From NCBI RefSeq assembly GCF_947497555.1, contig NZ_CANMGY010000005.1:124001-188000 (forward strand): a stretch of DNA of 64,000 nt, read 5' to 3'. A program made the position numbers and the translations under genes. The DNA comes from an uncultured Umboniibacter sp. GTDB taxonomy: Bacteria; Pseudomonadota; Gammaproteobacteria; Pseudomonadales; DSM-25080. The notes beneath the pieces were generated by a model that saw only the letters and a program-made list of their open reading frames with translations, did not search any database and was not told where the DNA came from. Shown one piece after another: positions 1 through 9,093 of the stretch; the first letter of the stretch is position 1; every line of letters begins with the position of its first letter.

Positions 1-692
1 CAGATCTCGTTAGCTACGCCCGCCGCTGTATTGAACTTGGCGCACAAGGGATTACCGTTCACCCGCGCCCCGATCAGCGCCATATCCGCGCTAACGATAT
101 CGCGCCCCTGGCTGCGCTGTGCACTGAATTTCCAAGCATTGAATATAATATTGAAGGAAATCCGAATGCGGAGGCCCTAGGCAGCTATCCCGGATTCCTC
201 GAATTAGTCCGGCAGGTAAAACCCGATCAAGTTACATTAGTCCCAGACAGCGATGATCAGCTCACTTCTGATCACGGCTTTGACTTAAGTGGTGACAATT
301 CGTTACTGGAAAAACAAATAGCTTTCTGCCAAGAACTCGGCTGCCGCGTATCATTGTTTATGGACGCGGACGAGGAGCAGATTAGGCAAGTTCCAAGTAC
401 CGGCGCAGACCGAATCGAGTTCTATACGGGTCCGTTTGCCGACGCATATAATCGTTCAGAGCAGGAAGCTAAGGATAGCTTTTTACAATATTCTAAGTGC
501 GCGCAATTAGCCCACTCTTTGGGTTTAGGTATCAATGCCGGTCACGACCTTAACCTTGATAATATGGCCCTCTTTAAAGCTCTGCCTGAGCTCAGTGAAG
601 TAAGTATCGGTCATGCCCTAACCATCGAATCCCTTGATATGGGATTGGCGAATACGCTTACACGCTATCGCGCCCTACTCGCCGATGCGTGA
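1..692 (+). CDS. pdxJ: Pyridoxine 5'-phosphate synthase, 3' part (cut by window edge)
   Basis: PdxJ condenses 3-amino-2-oxopropyl phosphate with 1-deoxyxylulose 5-phosphate to make pyridoxine 5'-phosphate in the cytoplasm (vitamin B6 synthesis). The reading frame is open from base 3 with no start, so the gene begins before the window; about 230 codons are present and the stop is at 690-692. Family blocks visible are ITVHPRPDQRHIR, the NIEGNP segment, VTLVPD, INAGHDL and VSIGHAL. The wording of these blocks is like the Bacteroidota version of PdxJ that I remember rather than the E. coli one (ITVHLREDRRHI, NLEMA). The downstream neighbours are not recO or acpS, the usual gammaproteobacterial partners. 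An internal Met at 354 is not the start. Confidence 0.93.
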   Translation, partial: DLVSYARRCIELGAQGITVHPRPDQRHIRANDIAPLAALCTEFPSIEYNIEGNPNAEALGSYPGFLELVRQVKPDQVTLVPDSDDQLTSDHGFDLSGDNSLLEKQIAFCQELGCRVSLFMDADEEQIRQVPSTGADRIEFYTGPFADAYNRSEQEAKDSFLQYSKCAQLAHSLGLGINAGHDLNLDNMALFKALPELSEVSIGHALTIESLDMGLANTLTRYRALLADA

Positions 693-724
693 GTTTGACC
701 GTCAAGGCCCGAGTCTAAGCTCCC

Positions 725-1564
725 ATGATTGAGCTTGAACGGGTCGGTTTCATCGGTCAGGGGAAATTAGCTCGCGGACTCTCAGGTCTGATTCATCAAG
801 CCTATCCAAGCGCCGAAATACTGATTTCGTCTAGATCCGACATTGTGGAGCCGTTAGCGTTTTGGTCCATCGCGACGTTCGCAGACCTCACCAACATTGA
901 CCTGCTCGTTCTGGCGGTAACCGACGCGGAAATAACGTCGGTCGCGCAGCAGCTTAGCAAACTGGCTATCAATCCTAGGCTCGTTATTCACTGCTCAGGA
1001 AGCCTTGGGGTTGAAGCCTTATCCCCGCTGATGGAACAACCCTATATGCTAGCCGCCGTTCACCCAGCCTATAGTTTCACCGGTGCGTTCGTAGGCTTAG
1101 ACACCTTTCACGGCTCAACCTTGGCGATTGAATCGTCGGCCGTTAATCAGCCTTCTCTGGAACAGCTATTTTCGCCACTATCAGAAAACTTAATCTTTAG
1201 CGAAAACATCTCCAGAGCGCATTATCACGCGGCTTCGGTCATGGCATCGAATTTACTCGTAGGTCTTTCCTCCGCGGCACAAACGGTAGCCGAGCAATCG
1301 GGAATCTCTGCGGAGCAAGCGGCCTCCCTAGTCAATTCGCTGATGCGCAACACCCTAGAGAACCTGCAGCAGAATTCGCCCAGCGATGCCCTAACCGGCC
1401 CCGTAAAACGCGGTGACATTGCGACCGTCGAAAAACATTTGAGCGCCCTGTCTCTCAATCCTGAACTTCGTGATGCCTACGCCAGTCTGAGCGCCATTAT
1501 TACGGAGCTAGCACACGGGAACCAGGCAGCGGGCGAGCAACTGCACAAGGTACTTAAAAAGTGA
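725..1564 (+). CDS. Rossmann-fold and DUF2520 domain protein
   Basis: A 279-residue protein with an N-terminal dinucleotide-binding fold (GFIGQGKLARGL, residues 8-19) and a helical C-terminal half of the DUF2520 type, with the conserved AAVHPAYSF block near residue 115 and a GPVKRGD block near 226. The architecture resembles 6-phosphogluconate or ketopantoate dehydrogenases, so an NAD(P)-linked oxidoreductase is likely, but no substrate is known for the family. It follows pdxJ by 32 bases and overlaps the next gene by four bases (GTGA), which suggests one transcript. The link to B6 metabolism is only positional. Confidence 0.85.
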   Translation: MIELERVGFIGQGKLARGLSGLIHQAYPSAEILISSRSDIVEPLAFWSIATFADLTNIDLLVLAVTDAEITSVAQQLSKLAINPRLVIHCSGSLGVEALSPLMEQPYMLAAVHPAYSFTGAFVGLDTFHGSTLAIESSAVNQPSLEQLFSPLSENLIFSENISRAHYHAASVMASNLLVGLSSAAQTVAEQSGISAEQAASLVNSLMRNTLENLQQNSPSDALTGPVKRGDIATVEKHLSALSLNPELRDAYASLSAIITELAHGNQAAGEQLHKVLKK

Positions 1565-1977
1565 AGAGATGGGACCAACTGCTCCAGGATATACCTCTTC
1601 TTCAGGCTTTAAATACAGAGCCCTATGACCTATCTCCAAAAAGCTCATCGAGTTTCCTTTTGGCCCCCATTACATTGCACCGCAATCATAAGCTGAGCAT
1701 TTTTGGCGGATCTATTAGCCTACTGACTACGACTTTGGGTTGGTTTCACGTTGCCCAGCAGCTTAATGGCGCCGCCCTTCCAGCACTAGTCATTCGGGAG
1801 CAGCAGGTACAGTTTTTGAAGCCGATTAGCAATGACGCCCTGTTATGCGCCAGGATTTTAGCTGAGTCACAGCACAATGGACGAAGAAGCTTTGCTGTAG
1901 AGGTAGCAGTTTATGATGCGGAGGTCGGCCTTTTAGGTGCCAAGGCAGACCTCGAATACGTCCTGCTAGACGAATAG
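1561..1977 (+). CDS. Hotdog-fold thioesterase domain protein (YiiD C-terminal type)
   Basis: A 138-residue single-domain protein resembling the C-terminal thioesterase domain of E. coli YiiD: a basic NHK segment, then IFGGSISLLTTTLGW around residues 47-61, where the family has its FGGS and substrate-tunnel helix, and a FLKPIS strand near residue 86. It probably hydrolyses an acyl-thioester, but the acyl group cannot be told. The start is GTG at 1561, overlapping the stop of the DUF2520 gene in a GTGA arrangement, so translation is probably coupled. The 92 bases downstream, before the convergent decarboxylase gene, show no clear terminator. Confidence 0.8.
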   Translation: MKRWDQLLQDIPLLQALNTEPYDLSPKSSSSFLLAPITLHRNHKLSIFGGSISLLTTTLGWFHVAQQLNGAALPALVIREQQVQFLKPISNDALLCARILAESQHNGRRSFAVEVAVYDAEVGLLGAKADLEYVLLDE

Positions 1978-2069
1978 ATCGCGACGGATTGTTTACTTCT
2001 TCCACGCTGCTTGTGCTAAGCCCTTGAGCGAACGCTAGTTGCGATCACTTAAGGAATTTTCGAGTTTAA

Positions 2070-3989
2070 CTAGTGAGTGCCTTCATCCATAAGACAACAG
2101 CGGAAATAGGCTTTACCGTTGATCCAGTTAAGGCCGTGAATTTCGGCATCGTCATCGCTTTGTAACCAGCGCGCTAGCCACTCCAATACTTCCGAGTTGA
2201 TTTCTTCACCCGGGGTTAATAGCGGAACGCCAGGCGGATACGGGGCAATTAAGTCTTGAACCACTCTACCAACCAGGGCGCTATTCACCTGCCCCTGCCC
2301 ATCCTTCAGCGCAACATCTTCAGCCAGCAGTTTCAGCGCATCGCGAGGCCGGACGAAACGAGATGTCGGAATAGGTAAAGGCGGAAGACGATACGCAGGC
2401 TGAATTGTTTCAACGAGCGACGCGTCACGCGATTCCTGTTGTAACGCATCAATCAGGCGTTCAACCTTGCTCGCCGTGGTACCAATCGTCACAAGTAAGG
2501 ACAGTGTGTGCTCGGTGTACTTTTCAACCTGTATAGCGTGACTATCGAGAAGGCGATTCTGTAACTGCGCACCGGAAAGCGAACAAGCTCTTAGGTCAAT
2601 GGTGATCTTGGTGGGATCGAAGCTAATGCTATCATCAACCAAACTATCGGCGATAATTTCATCACACTCCAGAACACGAAGGCCACTAATTTCATTAATC
2701 GCATCGCGCAACTGCTGCGCCAGACGTAGCGCCTGAGAAAGTCGACCGTAGCCTTCCATACTCGCCTGCATGCGGGCAACGTCTAAACTGGCAATCATGG
2801 AATACTGCGGACTGGTTGAGGCATGCATATTGAAGAATTCTTGGAATCGATGGGCGTCAAAGTCCGGATCATTCACATGAATCATCGACGCCTGGGAGAA
2901 CGCGGATAACACCTTATGGGTACTCTGAGTCACGTAGTCCGCACCGGATTCCAGCGCTGTAGGGCGGAGCTTGGGATGGAAATATCCATGCGCGTACCAA
3001 GCCTCATCCACGACCACCTTAATACCATGAGCGTGGGCTTTTTCAACAATCGGTGCCATATCGTAGCGCAAGCCATCATAGGTACAGCTAGTCAGGAAGA
3101 TCAGTTTTGCGTTGGGATTAGCGTCGATCGCATCAAAAATAGCCTGTTTAGGAACGGGCCCCATTAAGCCAAGTTCGTGATTGCACGAAGGCTCCAGCCA
3201 TACGGGTTGCGCGCCGGACATGATGATACCGTGATGGACTGACTTATGAGACCCTCGATCCACCAATAGTACATCTCTTGGATGCGCTAGGGCTTGCAGA
3301 ATTACTTTGTTCGCAGTGGATGAACCATTGGTAGCGAAATAGGTATGCTTAGCTCCAAACGCTTCAGCGGCCAACTCCTTAGCTTGAGCGATCACGGAAT
3401 GCGGCTCGTGGAGTGAGTCAAGCTCCGCCACTGAAACACTTAAATCCAGCGCAAAAACGTTAGGACCTACTAGGTCATAGAAATGATTTGCCCAGTCGCT
3501 ATGACTCAAGCTACTCCCGCCGAAATGACCGGGGGTATGCCAAGAATCGCGGTTCGCTTTTACATACTGAGTGAGCGCGTCCGCAAAGGGCGTTGCGGCG
3601 CGATGTTCGATGCACTGAGCAATGGCGTTGACCACCTGCTGTGCAGGCTGGTCATTCATGCCAATAAGCTGTTTGATACCGTACTGTTCGCGTAGCGCTC
3701 GGTCTTGCTTGGTCTGTCCTGTCTCAGTCATCGCGACTAATAAATCAAGCGACGGCCTAAGCGCCTTAATCTGACCTAATGTTTGTGCGCAGAGCGGTGT
3801 GACTAACACCAGCGCCTGTAAGTTGATATCTTCACTAAGGCAAGCCTCTAGCGCTTGCGGCCCCACAACATAGGACGACTTAACCGCAAAGCTGCCGGCG
3901 CGCTTCTTGGCCTGAACGCTGAGCGTACTCTCCCAGTCTTTGACAATCGATTGATCTTCGTGCGAATAAATAACGAAATTAGCTAACAT
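2070..3989 (-). CDS. Orn/Lys/Arg decarboxylase family PLP enzyme
   Basis: A fold-type I PLP enzyme that would decarboxylate a basic amino acid to a polyamine or diamine. Visible parts are a short receiver-like N-terminal domain, the core with WHTPGHFGGS, the SHKSVHHG block, the DEAWYAHG block holding the cofactor Asp, and the STHK Schiff-base lysine (about residue 359), then a small C-terminal domain ending in the PYPPGVPLLTPGE signature. At 639 residues it is shorter than the inducible E. coli enzymes (about 710-755). ATG at 3989 was chosen because homology begins there; an in-frame ATG at 4058 or TTG at 4079 would add residues without matching sequence. Lysine, ornithine and arginine cannot be distinguished here. 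Confidence 0.88.
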   Translation of the reverse strand: MLANFVIYSHEDQSIVKDWESTLSVQAKKRAGSFAVKSSYVVGPQALEACLSEDINLQALVLVTPLCAQTLGQIKALRPSLDLLVAMTETGQTKQDRALREQYGIKQLIGMNDQPAQQVVNAIAQCIEHRAATPFADALTQYVKANRDSWHTPGHFGGSSLSHSDWANHFYDLVGPNVFALDLSVSVAELDSLHEPHSVIAQAKELAAEAFGAKHTYFATNGSSTANKVILQALAHPRDVLLVDRGSHKSVHHGIIMSGAQPVWLEPSCNHELGLMGPVPKQAIFDAIDANPNAKLIFLTSCTYDGLRYDMAPIVEKAHAHGIKVVVDEAWYAHGYFHPKLRPTALESGADYVTQSTHKVLSAFSQASMIHVNDPDFDAHRFQEFFNMHASTSPQYSMIASLDVARMQASMEGYGRLSQALRLAQQLRDAINEISGLRVLECDEIIADSLVDDSISFDPTKITIDLRACSLSGAQLQNRLLDSHAIQVEKYTEHTLSLLVTIGTTASKVERLIDALQQESRDASLVETIQPAYRLPPLPIPTSRFVRPRDALKLLAEDVALKDGQGQVNSALVGRVVQDLIAPYPPGVPLLTPGEEINSEVLEWLARWLQSDDDAEIHGLNWINGKAYFRCCLMDEGTH

Positions 3990-4172
3990 CTGGTACCCAG
4001 GCTTAAGGCCTTTTATTGTTGTTATGGTAGCGAAATTAGCAACGTGCAACGAGCACATTAGCCAATTCGGAGATGGCAATTATCGTCACTCAGCAGCAGC
4101 CTGATTGCAAGCTGCGGAGGGGTTAATATTGTTCGAAATATTCGTCTAAAAGAATAAATAATTCGTCTGGAG

Positions 4173-4838
4173 TTATTCGCTCTTTGAATTCGACGTATGG
4201 TGCAGCGCTCCTACGCGTCCCATGTTGATTCCGATGTCCTTCACAAACTCCATGAAGTCATCCTTATCTTTAAGAATTTCAGAGAAGAATGGTGAGTGCC
4301 AGAGTTCAACGGCACCCTGAGCTAGCGCCCAGCAAATGCAAAAGTGGTAGGCTGGATCCACATTCTCAAGCGCGCCAATGCGGATACGTTCGCCAATCAT
4401 TGCATTCAAACCGTCACGATTAGACGAGCGCAAAGCATGAAGCTGGCCAATCTGTTCTTCGACACCACCGTCGGCAAGAAGACGCTCTTCAAGGCGCTGA
4501 AAGAGGCGGTCACGCTCAGGATTGCTCAAGCGCACATCGAAGTAGATTCGGGCGGCAGCAGCGGAAGATTCCTTTAGTGCATCTTGTAAGCTCTCGGTCA
4601 GCTGTCGTTCGTAATCCAGCAGCAACTGAATATAGATTTCACTCTTTGAACGGAAGTGTTTGTAGATAGTACCTTTACCAATGTTAATGTGTTCGGCAAT
4701 ACTCTCAACCGTCACGCGATCTTCACCGTACTTAAGTAACAGTTCCAACGCGGCGTCGAGAATGGCTTGCTCTCGAGCACGAAAAAGTTGAACTTTTTTC
4801 TGTGCGCGCTCGATACTGGTTGAAGCCTGAGGTACCAT
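4173..4838 (-). CDS. TetR/AcrR family transcriptional regulator
   Basis: A 221-residue regulator with an N-terminal helix-turn-helix (AILDAALELLLKYG, then SIAEHINIGKGTIYKHFRSK, roughly residues 26-65) and a helical ligand-binding domain rich in aromatic residues at the end. It is divergent from tesB, with about 60 bases between the start codons, so local control of the thioesterase gene or of itself is plausible but unproven. ATG at 4838 is preferred over the TTG one codon upstream because it sits behind AAGGAATAGGA. I see no clear palindrome in the shared promoter region. Confidence 0.88.
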   Translation of the reverse strand: MVPQASTSIERAQKKVQLFRAREQAILDAALELLLKYGEDRVTVESIAEHINIGKGTIYKHFRSKSEIYIQLLLDYERQLTESLQDALKESSAAAARIYFDVRLSNPERDRLFQRLEERLLADGGVEEQIGQLHALRSSNRDGLNAMIGERIRIGALENVDPAYHFCICWALAQGAVELWHSPFFSEILKDKDDFMEFVKDIGINMGRVGALHHTSNSKSE

Positions 4839-4898
4839 CAATCCTATTCCTTAAATATCTGTGGGCGATTGAAACCTAATAATCACCGAGAATGACCT

Positions 4899-5759
4899 AT
4901 GACGCAAATTTTAGAGCAATTAATCAAGATTTTGAACGTCCAAGCCGATAAAGATGGCATTTATTATGGAAATAGCACCTCTATGGGGCTGCCTCGGGTC
5001 TTTGGCGGTCAGGTTATTGCTCAGTCTCTGCTGGCAGCAACCGATACCATTGACGGCTTACTCCCTCACTCGCTACATGCCTACTTTTTAAAAATCGGCG
5101 ACCCGAAGGAGCCCATTCGCTACGAAGTGGACCGAATCCGCGATGGCCGTAGTTTCGCTACCCGCAGTATTGTAGCGCGTCAACATGGCGAAGCAATCTT
5201 CAACATGTCCTGCTCATACCATGTGCAAGAACCAGGTGTCGAACATCAATTAGAAACGCCTGAGTTCCCCGAGGGGCCCGAAAACTTCAAATCGATGGCC
5301 CAACATCGTAATGAACTCGCTGAAAAAATTCCGCAGTTAGCTCATTTCGCAAAGATTCCGATTCCATTAGATATTCGGCCCGTCGACTTTCTGGGATTTA
5401 TCAATCCTGAAAAAGCTCCGGCAACCTCAATGGCTTGGATAAAAGCTGATGGCGTATTACCCAATGATCAAATTATTCAGCGCGGTATTCTTGCCTATGT
5501 TTCCGACATGGGCCTACTTGGCACTGCTGCACGACCTCATGGCGTTAGCTTACTAGACCCATCCATTATGGCAGCAAGCTTGGACCATTCAATGTGGTTC
5601 CATCACGATGTGAACTTGAATAATTGGTTGCTCTATACTACCGATGCACCGTTCGCCGGCTCCGCCCGAGCCTTCACCCGCGGCGCTTTCTATGACCGCA
5701 CTGGGAAGCTGGTGGCCTCAACGGCTCAGGAAGGACTAGTTAGGAAGAAGAGTCGCTAA
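4899..5759 (+). CDS. tesB: Acyl-CoA thioesterase II
   Basis: A 286-residue double-hotdog thioesterase that hydrolyses medium- and long-chain acyl-CoA to free fatty acid and CoA; the length matches E. coli TesB. Typical blocks are RVFGGQVIAQSL near residue 31, the RDGRSFATRS block near 84, AYVSDMGLLGTA holding the catalytic Asp, a Ser/Thr in the LLYTTDAPFAG region and the C-terminal TAQEGLVR block with the catalytic Gln. It is divergent from the TetR gene and convergent with hrpB. Downstream, 8-base arms CTTTAGTA and TACTAAAG (5760-5767 and 5808-5815) could form a weak hairpin. Confidence 0.95.
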   Translation: MTQILEQLIKILNVQADKDGIYYGNSTSMGLPRVFGGQVIAQSLLAATDTIDGLLPHSLHAYFLKIGDPKEPIRYEVDRIRDGRSFATRSIVARQHGEAIFNMSCSYHVQEPGVEHQLETPEFPEGPENFKSMAQHRNELAEKIPQLAHFAKIPIPLDIRPVDFLGFINPEKAPATSMAWIKADGVLPNDQIIQRGILAYVSDMGLLGTAARPHGVSLLDPSIMAASLDHSMWFHHDVNLNNWLLYTTDAPFAGSARAFTRGAFYDRTGKLVASTAQEGLVRKKSR

Positions 5760-5837
5760 CTTTAGTAAAGCTTTCGGTGAGCACGAGAATACGCTGCGTC
5801 GTTACGCTACTAAAGAATCCGCCAAGCGAATCGTGCG

Positions 5838-8210
5838 TTAACGTTGCCGCGTCATCCTGATGGGGCTTTCGTTAGCTGGATCTTCAGGCCAATGATGTTT
5901 CGGGTACCGTGATTTCATTTCCTTGCGAACTTCGCGATAACTCCCCGACCAAAATCCACCTAGATGACGCGTGGTTTGGATAGGCCGTTGGGCTGGGCTC
6001 AGTAACTCAAAGCTGAGTTCAATTTGATTGGGTGCAACCCCCAAGGAAACAACATCGGACAAGCCCAAAACCCACTGTAATCTCAGCGATACTTTAGCTA
6101 GCACCTCGTCACCGTGCCGAGTGTAAAGAATCGCAGCTGACCCAAGTGGACCTCGCCAATTATCCGGCGCCTTCGCCTTCAATAACTGCTGATCGGAATA
6201 GCTCAGGCTTTCCGTTACAAGCCCCTTGATGGAGAGTTTTCTGAGTTCTTGCAGCGAATCACCCACCCCTACACGGCCGATAAGCGCCCTACTCAAATGC
6301 TCGATAGCTTGTCGGCTATCTAAACCTAGACCAAGCAACAAACGTATCGCCTCGCGCTCAAAGTCGTTACGTTGAGGGTAACTTAGTAACGGCAGTAATT
6401 TTGAGCCCTCTACAGCGCCCAAATACGCTATCAGCCCATCGCCTCGTAGCACCCTCCGATTCTCAACCACCTCGAATTGACCATGCCGGAGGATATCCAG
6501 CTGCCACAGCTGCTCGTTTTCGAATACCGTTGTGACTTCCAATGTAGCAAAACGCTTACACAACGAGGAGAATTCCTTAGCAGACAAGGCTAAAACATGC
6601 GTCGCTGTCTTCTGCGGTTGCCCCCATATACCGGACAACCATACGGTGTCTGGACAGGACAAGGAGGCAGGCTCAGTAATAAGAACCTCTTGATTATCCG
6701 CCGTTTTGTAGCAATTGCCGTGCAGACGTTTAGCAAGGCGATTCGGTGCCGAGGAAACAAGCGCTATGTGAGCATCCACTTGAGTCATTGCAACGTGTTT
6801 TGCTGCCACTATGCGAGTAACGTGTTGACTGCGCCGAGCTTGGACCTTAGTGAGTAACGGCGTCGAGCTAAGCTGAATCATGGTACTTCCTGTGCCACTT
6901 TTTGCATCAAGTGCTAATAGCTGCTTCGAAAGTAACTCCACGTCTTTGGCTAGGATAGCTGAGCGCGCCAATGCCGCTGTTAATGGCAGCTTGGCGGCGA
7001 TTTCGCCCGCTTCAGTCAGCCTCCTCCCGCAGACAAATTCAAATTGCTCAAGGCGCTGTAACGTCCGCTCCCAGCGCTTGGAATTGGGAGCTGCTAACCA
7101 ATAGTAGTCTTCGGCATCCAATGAACCCCATTGCCCTAATAGCAACAGCAATTCATCGATGGATTCTCGCTCGATTGGAGCGATAGATTGTTCGTATAAT
7201 GTTGCGTGACGTTGCTCCGACCATAAACGTACGCAGCGCCCGGCTTTTATTCGCCCCGCTCTACCCGCTCGTTGAGTTGCCGACGCTTTAGAAATAGCCT
7301 CCCGTCGAAGCTCACTATTACCCGTTTTTGGATCAAAATAGGCATTCTGTACCAAGCCCATATCAATCACAGTACCAACGTCTTCGATAGTGATAGACGC
7401 TTCCGCTAAGTTGGTAGCGAGTATTATTCTCGCACTCCGACTAGCTTGCGCTACGTCATACTGTTCCTTGACATTGAGGCCTCCGTGAAGAACCACCACC
7501 GGAATGCGCGTCTGTTGGCTGAGCCGCGAGGTAAGTGCTCGAATATCACGCTGACCCGAGACAAAAACCAGTGTTGCGCTAGGTTCTCTCTCCGCCTCTT
7601 CGACGACGGCATCCGCCACGGCTTGGTAATCAGTTAGATCACAGGGCTTGAAAGAAGTGGCAATTGGGAAGCTTCTCCCCGCTACGGAGATCGCTTGGTC
7701 TTGACTCAAGCTAGCTGGCAGCTGCAAACCATTCATCGTGGCAGACATAAGTAGCAGTTTGGCATTGAAACTATCTGGGTATAACTCTTTGGCAGCCGTA
7801 AACATAGCGAAACAGGCATCTGTCATCAAACTACGCTCATGACACTCATCGATAATTAATAGATCACCATCAAATTCGTCAGCTGAGCTGGCAAGACGAC
7901 GAGCTAAAACGCCATCGGTGACGTATTCTACGCGAGCGTAATGACTAGAATTTCTCGAATCGCCAGTAGCGAAGCCGATCTCAGAACCCAACTCAACACC
8001 ATGGAAGTTCGCCGCAAAGCGAGCGGCGCTGATTGCCGTCAGCCCACGAGGTTGAGTCACAATCACTCGCTTAAACCCCAACTGTGCAAGTAACCAAGGT
8101 ACTAAGATAGTTTTACCAGCGCCTGGTTCAGCACAGAAACTTGCATAACCACATTTCATCAGCTGCGTATTTACCGTCGTAACCGCATTTTTTAACCTAG
8201 TTTCTTGCAT
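5838..8210 (-). CDS. hrpB: ATP-dependent helicase HrpB
   Basis: A 790-residue DExH-box helicase. Motif I is GAGKT (30-34), motif II DECH (121-124), motif III SAT (156-158), and motif VI QRAGRAGR (313-320); these are followed by the winged-helix/ratchet region and the HrpB-specific C-terminal domain ending in the FWSGSYREVRKEMKSRYPKH block. HrpB is widespread in proteobacteria; its RNA substrate is not well defined. The gene stands alone on the minus strand, convergent with tesB. It is slightly shorter than most HrpB proteins (about 810-850) but nothing essential is missing. Confidence 0.95.
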   Translation of the reverse strand: MQETRLKNAVTTVNTQLMKCGYASFCAEPGAGKTILVPWLLAQLGFKRVIVTQPRGLTAISAARFAANFHGVELGSEIGFATGDSRNSSHYARVEYVTDGVLARRLASSADEFDGDLLIIDECHERSLMTDACFAMFTAAKELYPDSFNAKLLLMSATMNGLQLPASLSQDQAISVAGRSFPIATSFKPCDLTDYQAVADAVVEEAEREPSATLVFVSGQRDIRALTSRLSQQTRIPVVVLHGGLNVKEQYDVAQASRSARIILATNLAEASITIEDVGTVIDMGLVQNAYFDPKTGNSELRREAISKASATQRAGRAGRIKAGRCVRLWSEQRHATLYEQSIAPIERESIDELLLLLGQWGSLDAEDYYWLAAPNSKRWERTLQRLEQFEFVCGRRLTEAGEIAAKLPLTAALARSAILAKDVELLSKQLLALDAKSGTGSTMIQLSSTPLLTKVQARRSQHVTRIVAAKHVAMTQVDAHIALVSSAPNRLAKRLHGNCYKTADNQEVLITEPASLSCPDTVWLSGIWGQPQKTATHVLALSAKEFSSLCKRFATLEVTTVFENEQLWQLDILRHGQFEVVENRRVLRGDGLIAYLGAVEGSKLLPLLSYPQRNDFEREAIRLLLGLGLDSRQAIEHLSRALIGRVGVGDSLQELRKLSIKGLVTESLSYSDQQLLKAKAPDNWRGPLGSAAILYTRHGDEVLAKVSLRLQWVLGLSDVVSLGVAPNQIELSFELLSPAQRPIQTTRHLGGFWSGSYREVRKEMKSRYPKHHWPEDPANESPIRMTRQR

Positions 8211-8322
8211 ATTCAGAAATTTCTACGATAGTTCAAGTACGGGCCTCGACATTTCCCCCTTATCTATCGGGGCCGGTGTCTTGAAAGCTTAATCGCTATC
8301 AAGAATTCTCCTAATGGTATTC

Positions 8323-8352
8323 GCCCGGTTCTTTGAGCCGGGCATCTTTTTC
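8323..8352 (+). terminator. Intrinsic terminator facing plus strand, no gene upstream
   Basis: GCCCGGTT (8323-8330), loop CTTTG, AGCCGGGC (8336-8343), then ATCTTTTTC. The 8-bp GC-rich stem with a T-run only on the plus strand has the form of a Rho-independent terminator for rightward transcription, although both flanking genes read leftward. A short plus-strand RNA starting around 8210-8300 is one explanation; a relic of a lost gene is another. Confidence 0.6.
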
Positions 8353-8436
8353 TTTAGTCAACAAACACATCAAAAAAACGACAAATCTCGAGTTTTGTAG
8401 ACGGAATGTCTTCATCAGCAGCGAGTCTGTTGGACC

Positions 8437-8823
8437 CTACATAAAGAAATGAACCACATTAGCTAACGCCATCACGGTCACGACCAACCAGGTTAGGAGG
8501 GTCCCCCAATAACGACCAAACGATGCACCAGAGCTTTTGGAAAAACCCACAGCATGCAACACTCTGGCAACGACTAGTACAATACCTAGGCCATGCAACC
8601 AGAGGTGTCCTACCCCGGCTAATTCGAGCAATGCCAATAGAATTAACGCTAACGGCATATACTCTGCGGCATTAGCGTGGACGCGAATACGGCGTTCCAT
8701 ATCTTCGTTGGCACCATTGCCAATGTTAACTTTATGTTTCCAGCGACCTTTAACAACTCGATATGCTAAGCCCATCCAGATCAGAGCGAGGATACCTGCA
8801 TACAGCGCAGTAATATGTGTCAT
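8437..8823 (-). CDS. MAPEG family membrane protein
   Basis: A 128-residue integral membrane protein with four predicted transmembrane helices (about 3-22, 52-70, 74-92 and 108-127). The RIRVHANAAEYMPLALI block (about residues 46-62) is the MAPEG signature (R-x-H-x-N-x-x-E). Bacterial members are glutathione-transferase-like or of unknown role. ATG at 8823 is chosen because GGAAGAA lies just upstream. A weak hairpin on the minus strand (ACAAA/TTTGT, 8381-8398) followed by CGTTTTTTT (down to 8372) may end this transcript. Confidence 0.88.
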   Translation of the reverse strand: MTHITALYAGILALIWMGLAYRVVKGRWKHKVNIGNGANEDMERRIRVHANAAEYMPLALILLALLELAGVGHLWLHGLGIVLVVARVLHAVGFSKSSGASFGRYWGTLLTWLVVTVMALANVVHFFM

Positions 8824-8985
8824 GAGTTCTTCCCTATTATTATGTGATGATCGATGACCTATCATGCCATCTGACGGCTAGTTTAGACTAGTCGACACAG
8901 CTAAGCGAGATGAGTGATACTACAAGTATGAGTATTGGCTGTTAACCACACGGTATTCAAGATGATATGAGGATGTAAAAAAGAA

Positions 8986-9072
8986 TGGTGCCCGGGGCCG
9001 GACTTGAACCGGCACGACCTTGCGGTCGGGAGATTTTAAGTCTCCTGTGTCTACCAATTTCACCACCCGGGC
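8986..9072 (-). tRNA. tRNA-Leu (UAA)
   Basis: An 87-base gene with a 7-bp acceptor stem GCCCGGG/CCCGGGC, a long variable arm as expected of a class II tRNA, and anticodon loop CTTAAAA giving UAA. The 3' CCA is encoded (8986-8988 on the complement). It is the last of three tRNAs on this strand, and a T-run (TTCTTTTTTA) follows directly, which may help stop transcription. Confidence 0.97.
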
Positions 9073-9093
9073 AGGATGGCCCACTTAAATAAG

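Noticed and set aside
354-692. Treating the Met at 354 as the start of a 112-residue gene
   Set aside because: The same frame is open back to base 3 and matches PdxJ throughout, so this is an internal Met of a truncated gene.
4133-4176. Repeated ATTCGTCT between the decarboxylase and the TetR gene as an operator
   Set aside because: Two short direct copies in an A/T-rich stretch; no symmetry and no matching site at the tesB promoter.
5760-5815. Inverted repeat CTTTAGTA/TACTAAAG as a terminator between tesB and hrpB
   Set aside because: The arms are A/T-rich, 40 bases apart and lack a T-run on either strand; kept only as a remark.
8381-8398. Terminator of the MAPEG gene
   Set aside because: Only five A/T-rich base pairs; the CGTTTTTTT tract is suggestive but the stem is too weak to list as a feature.
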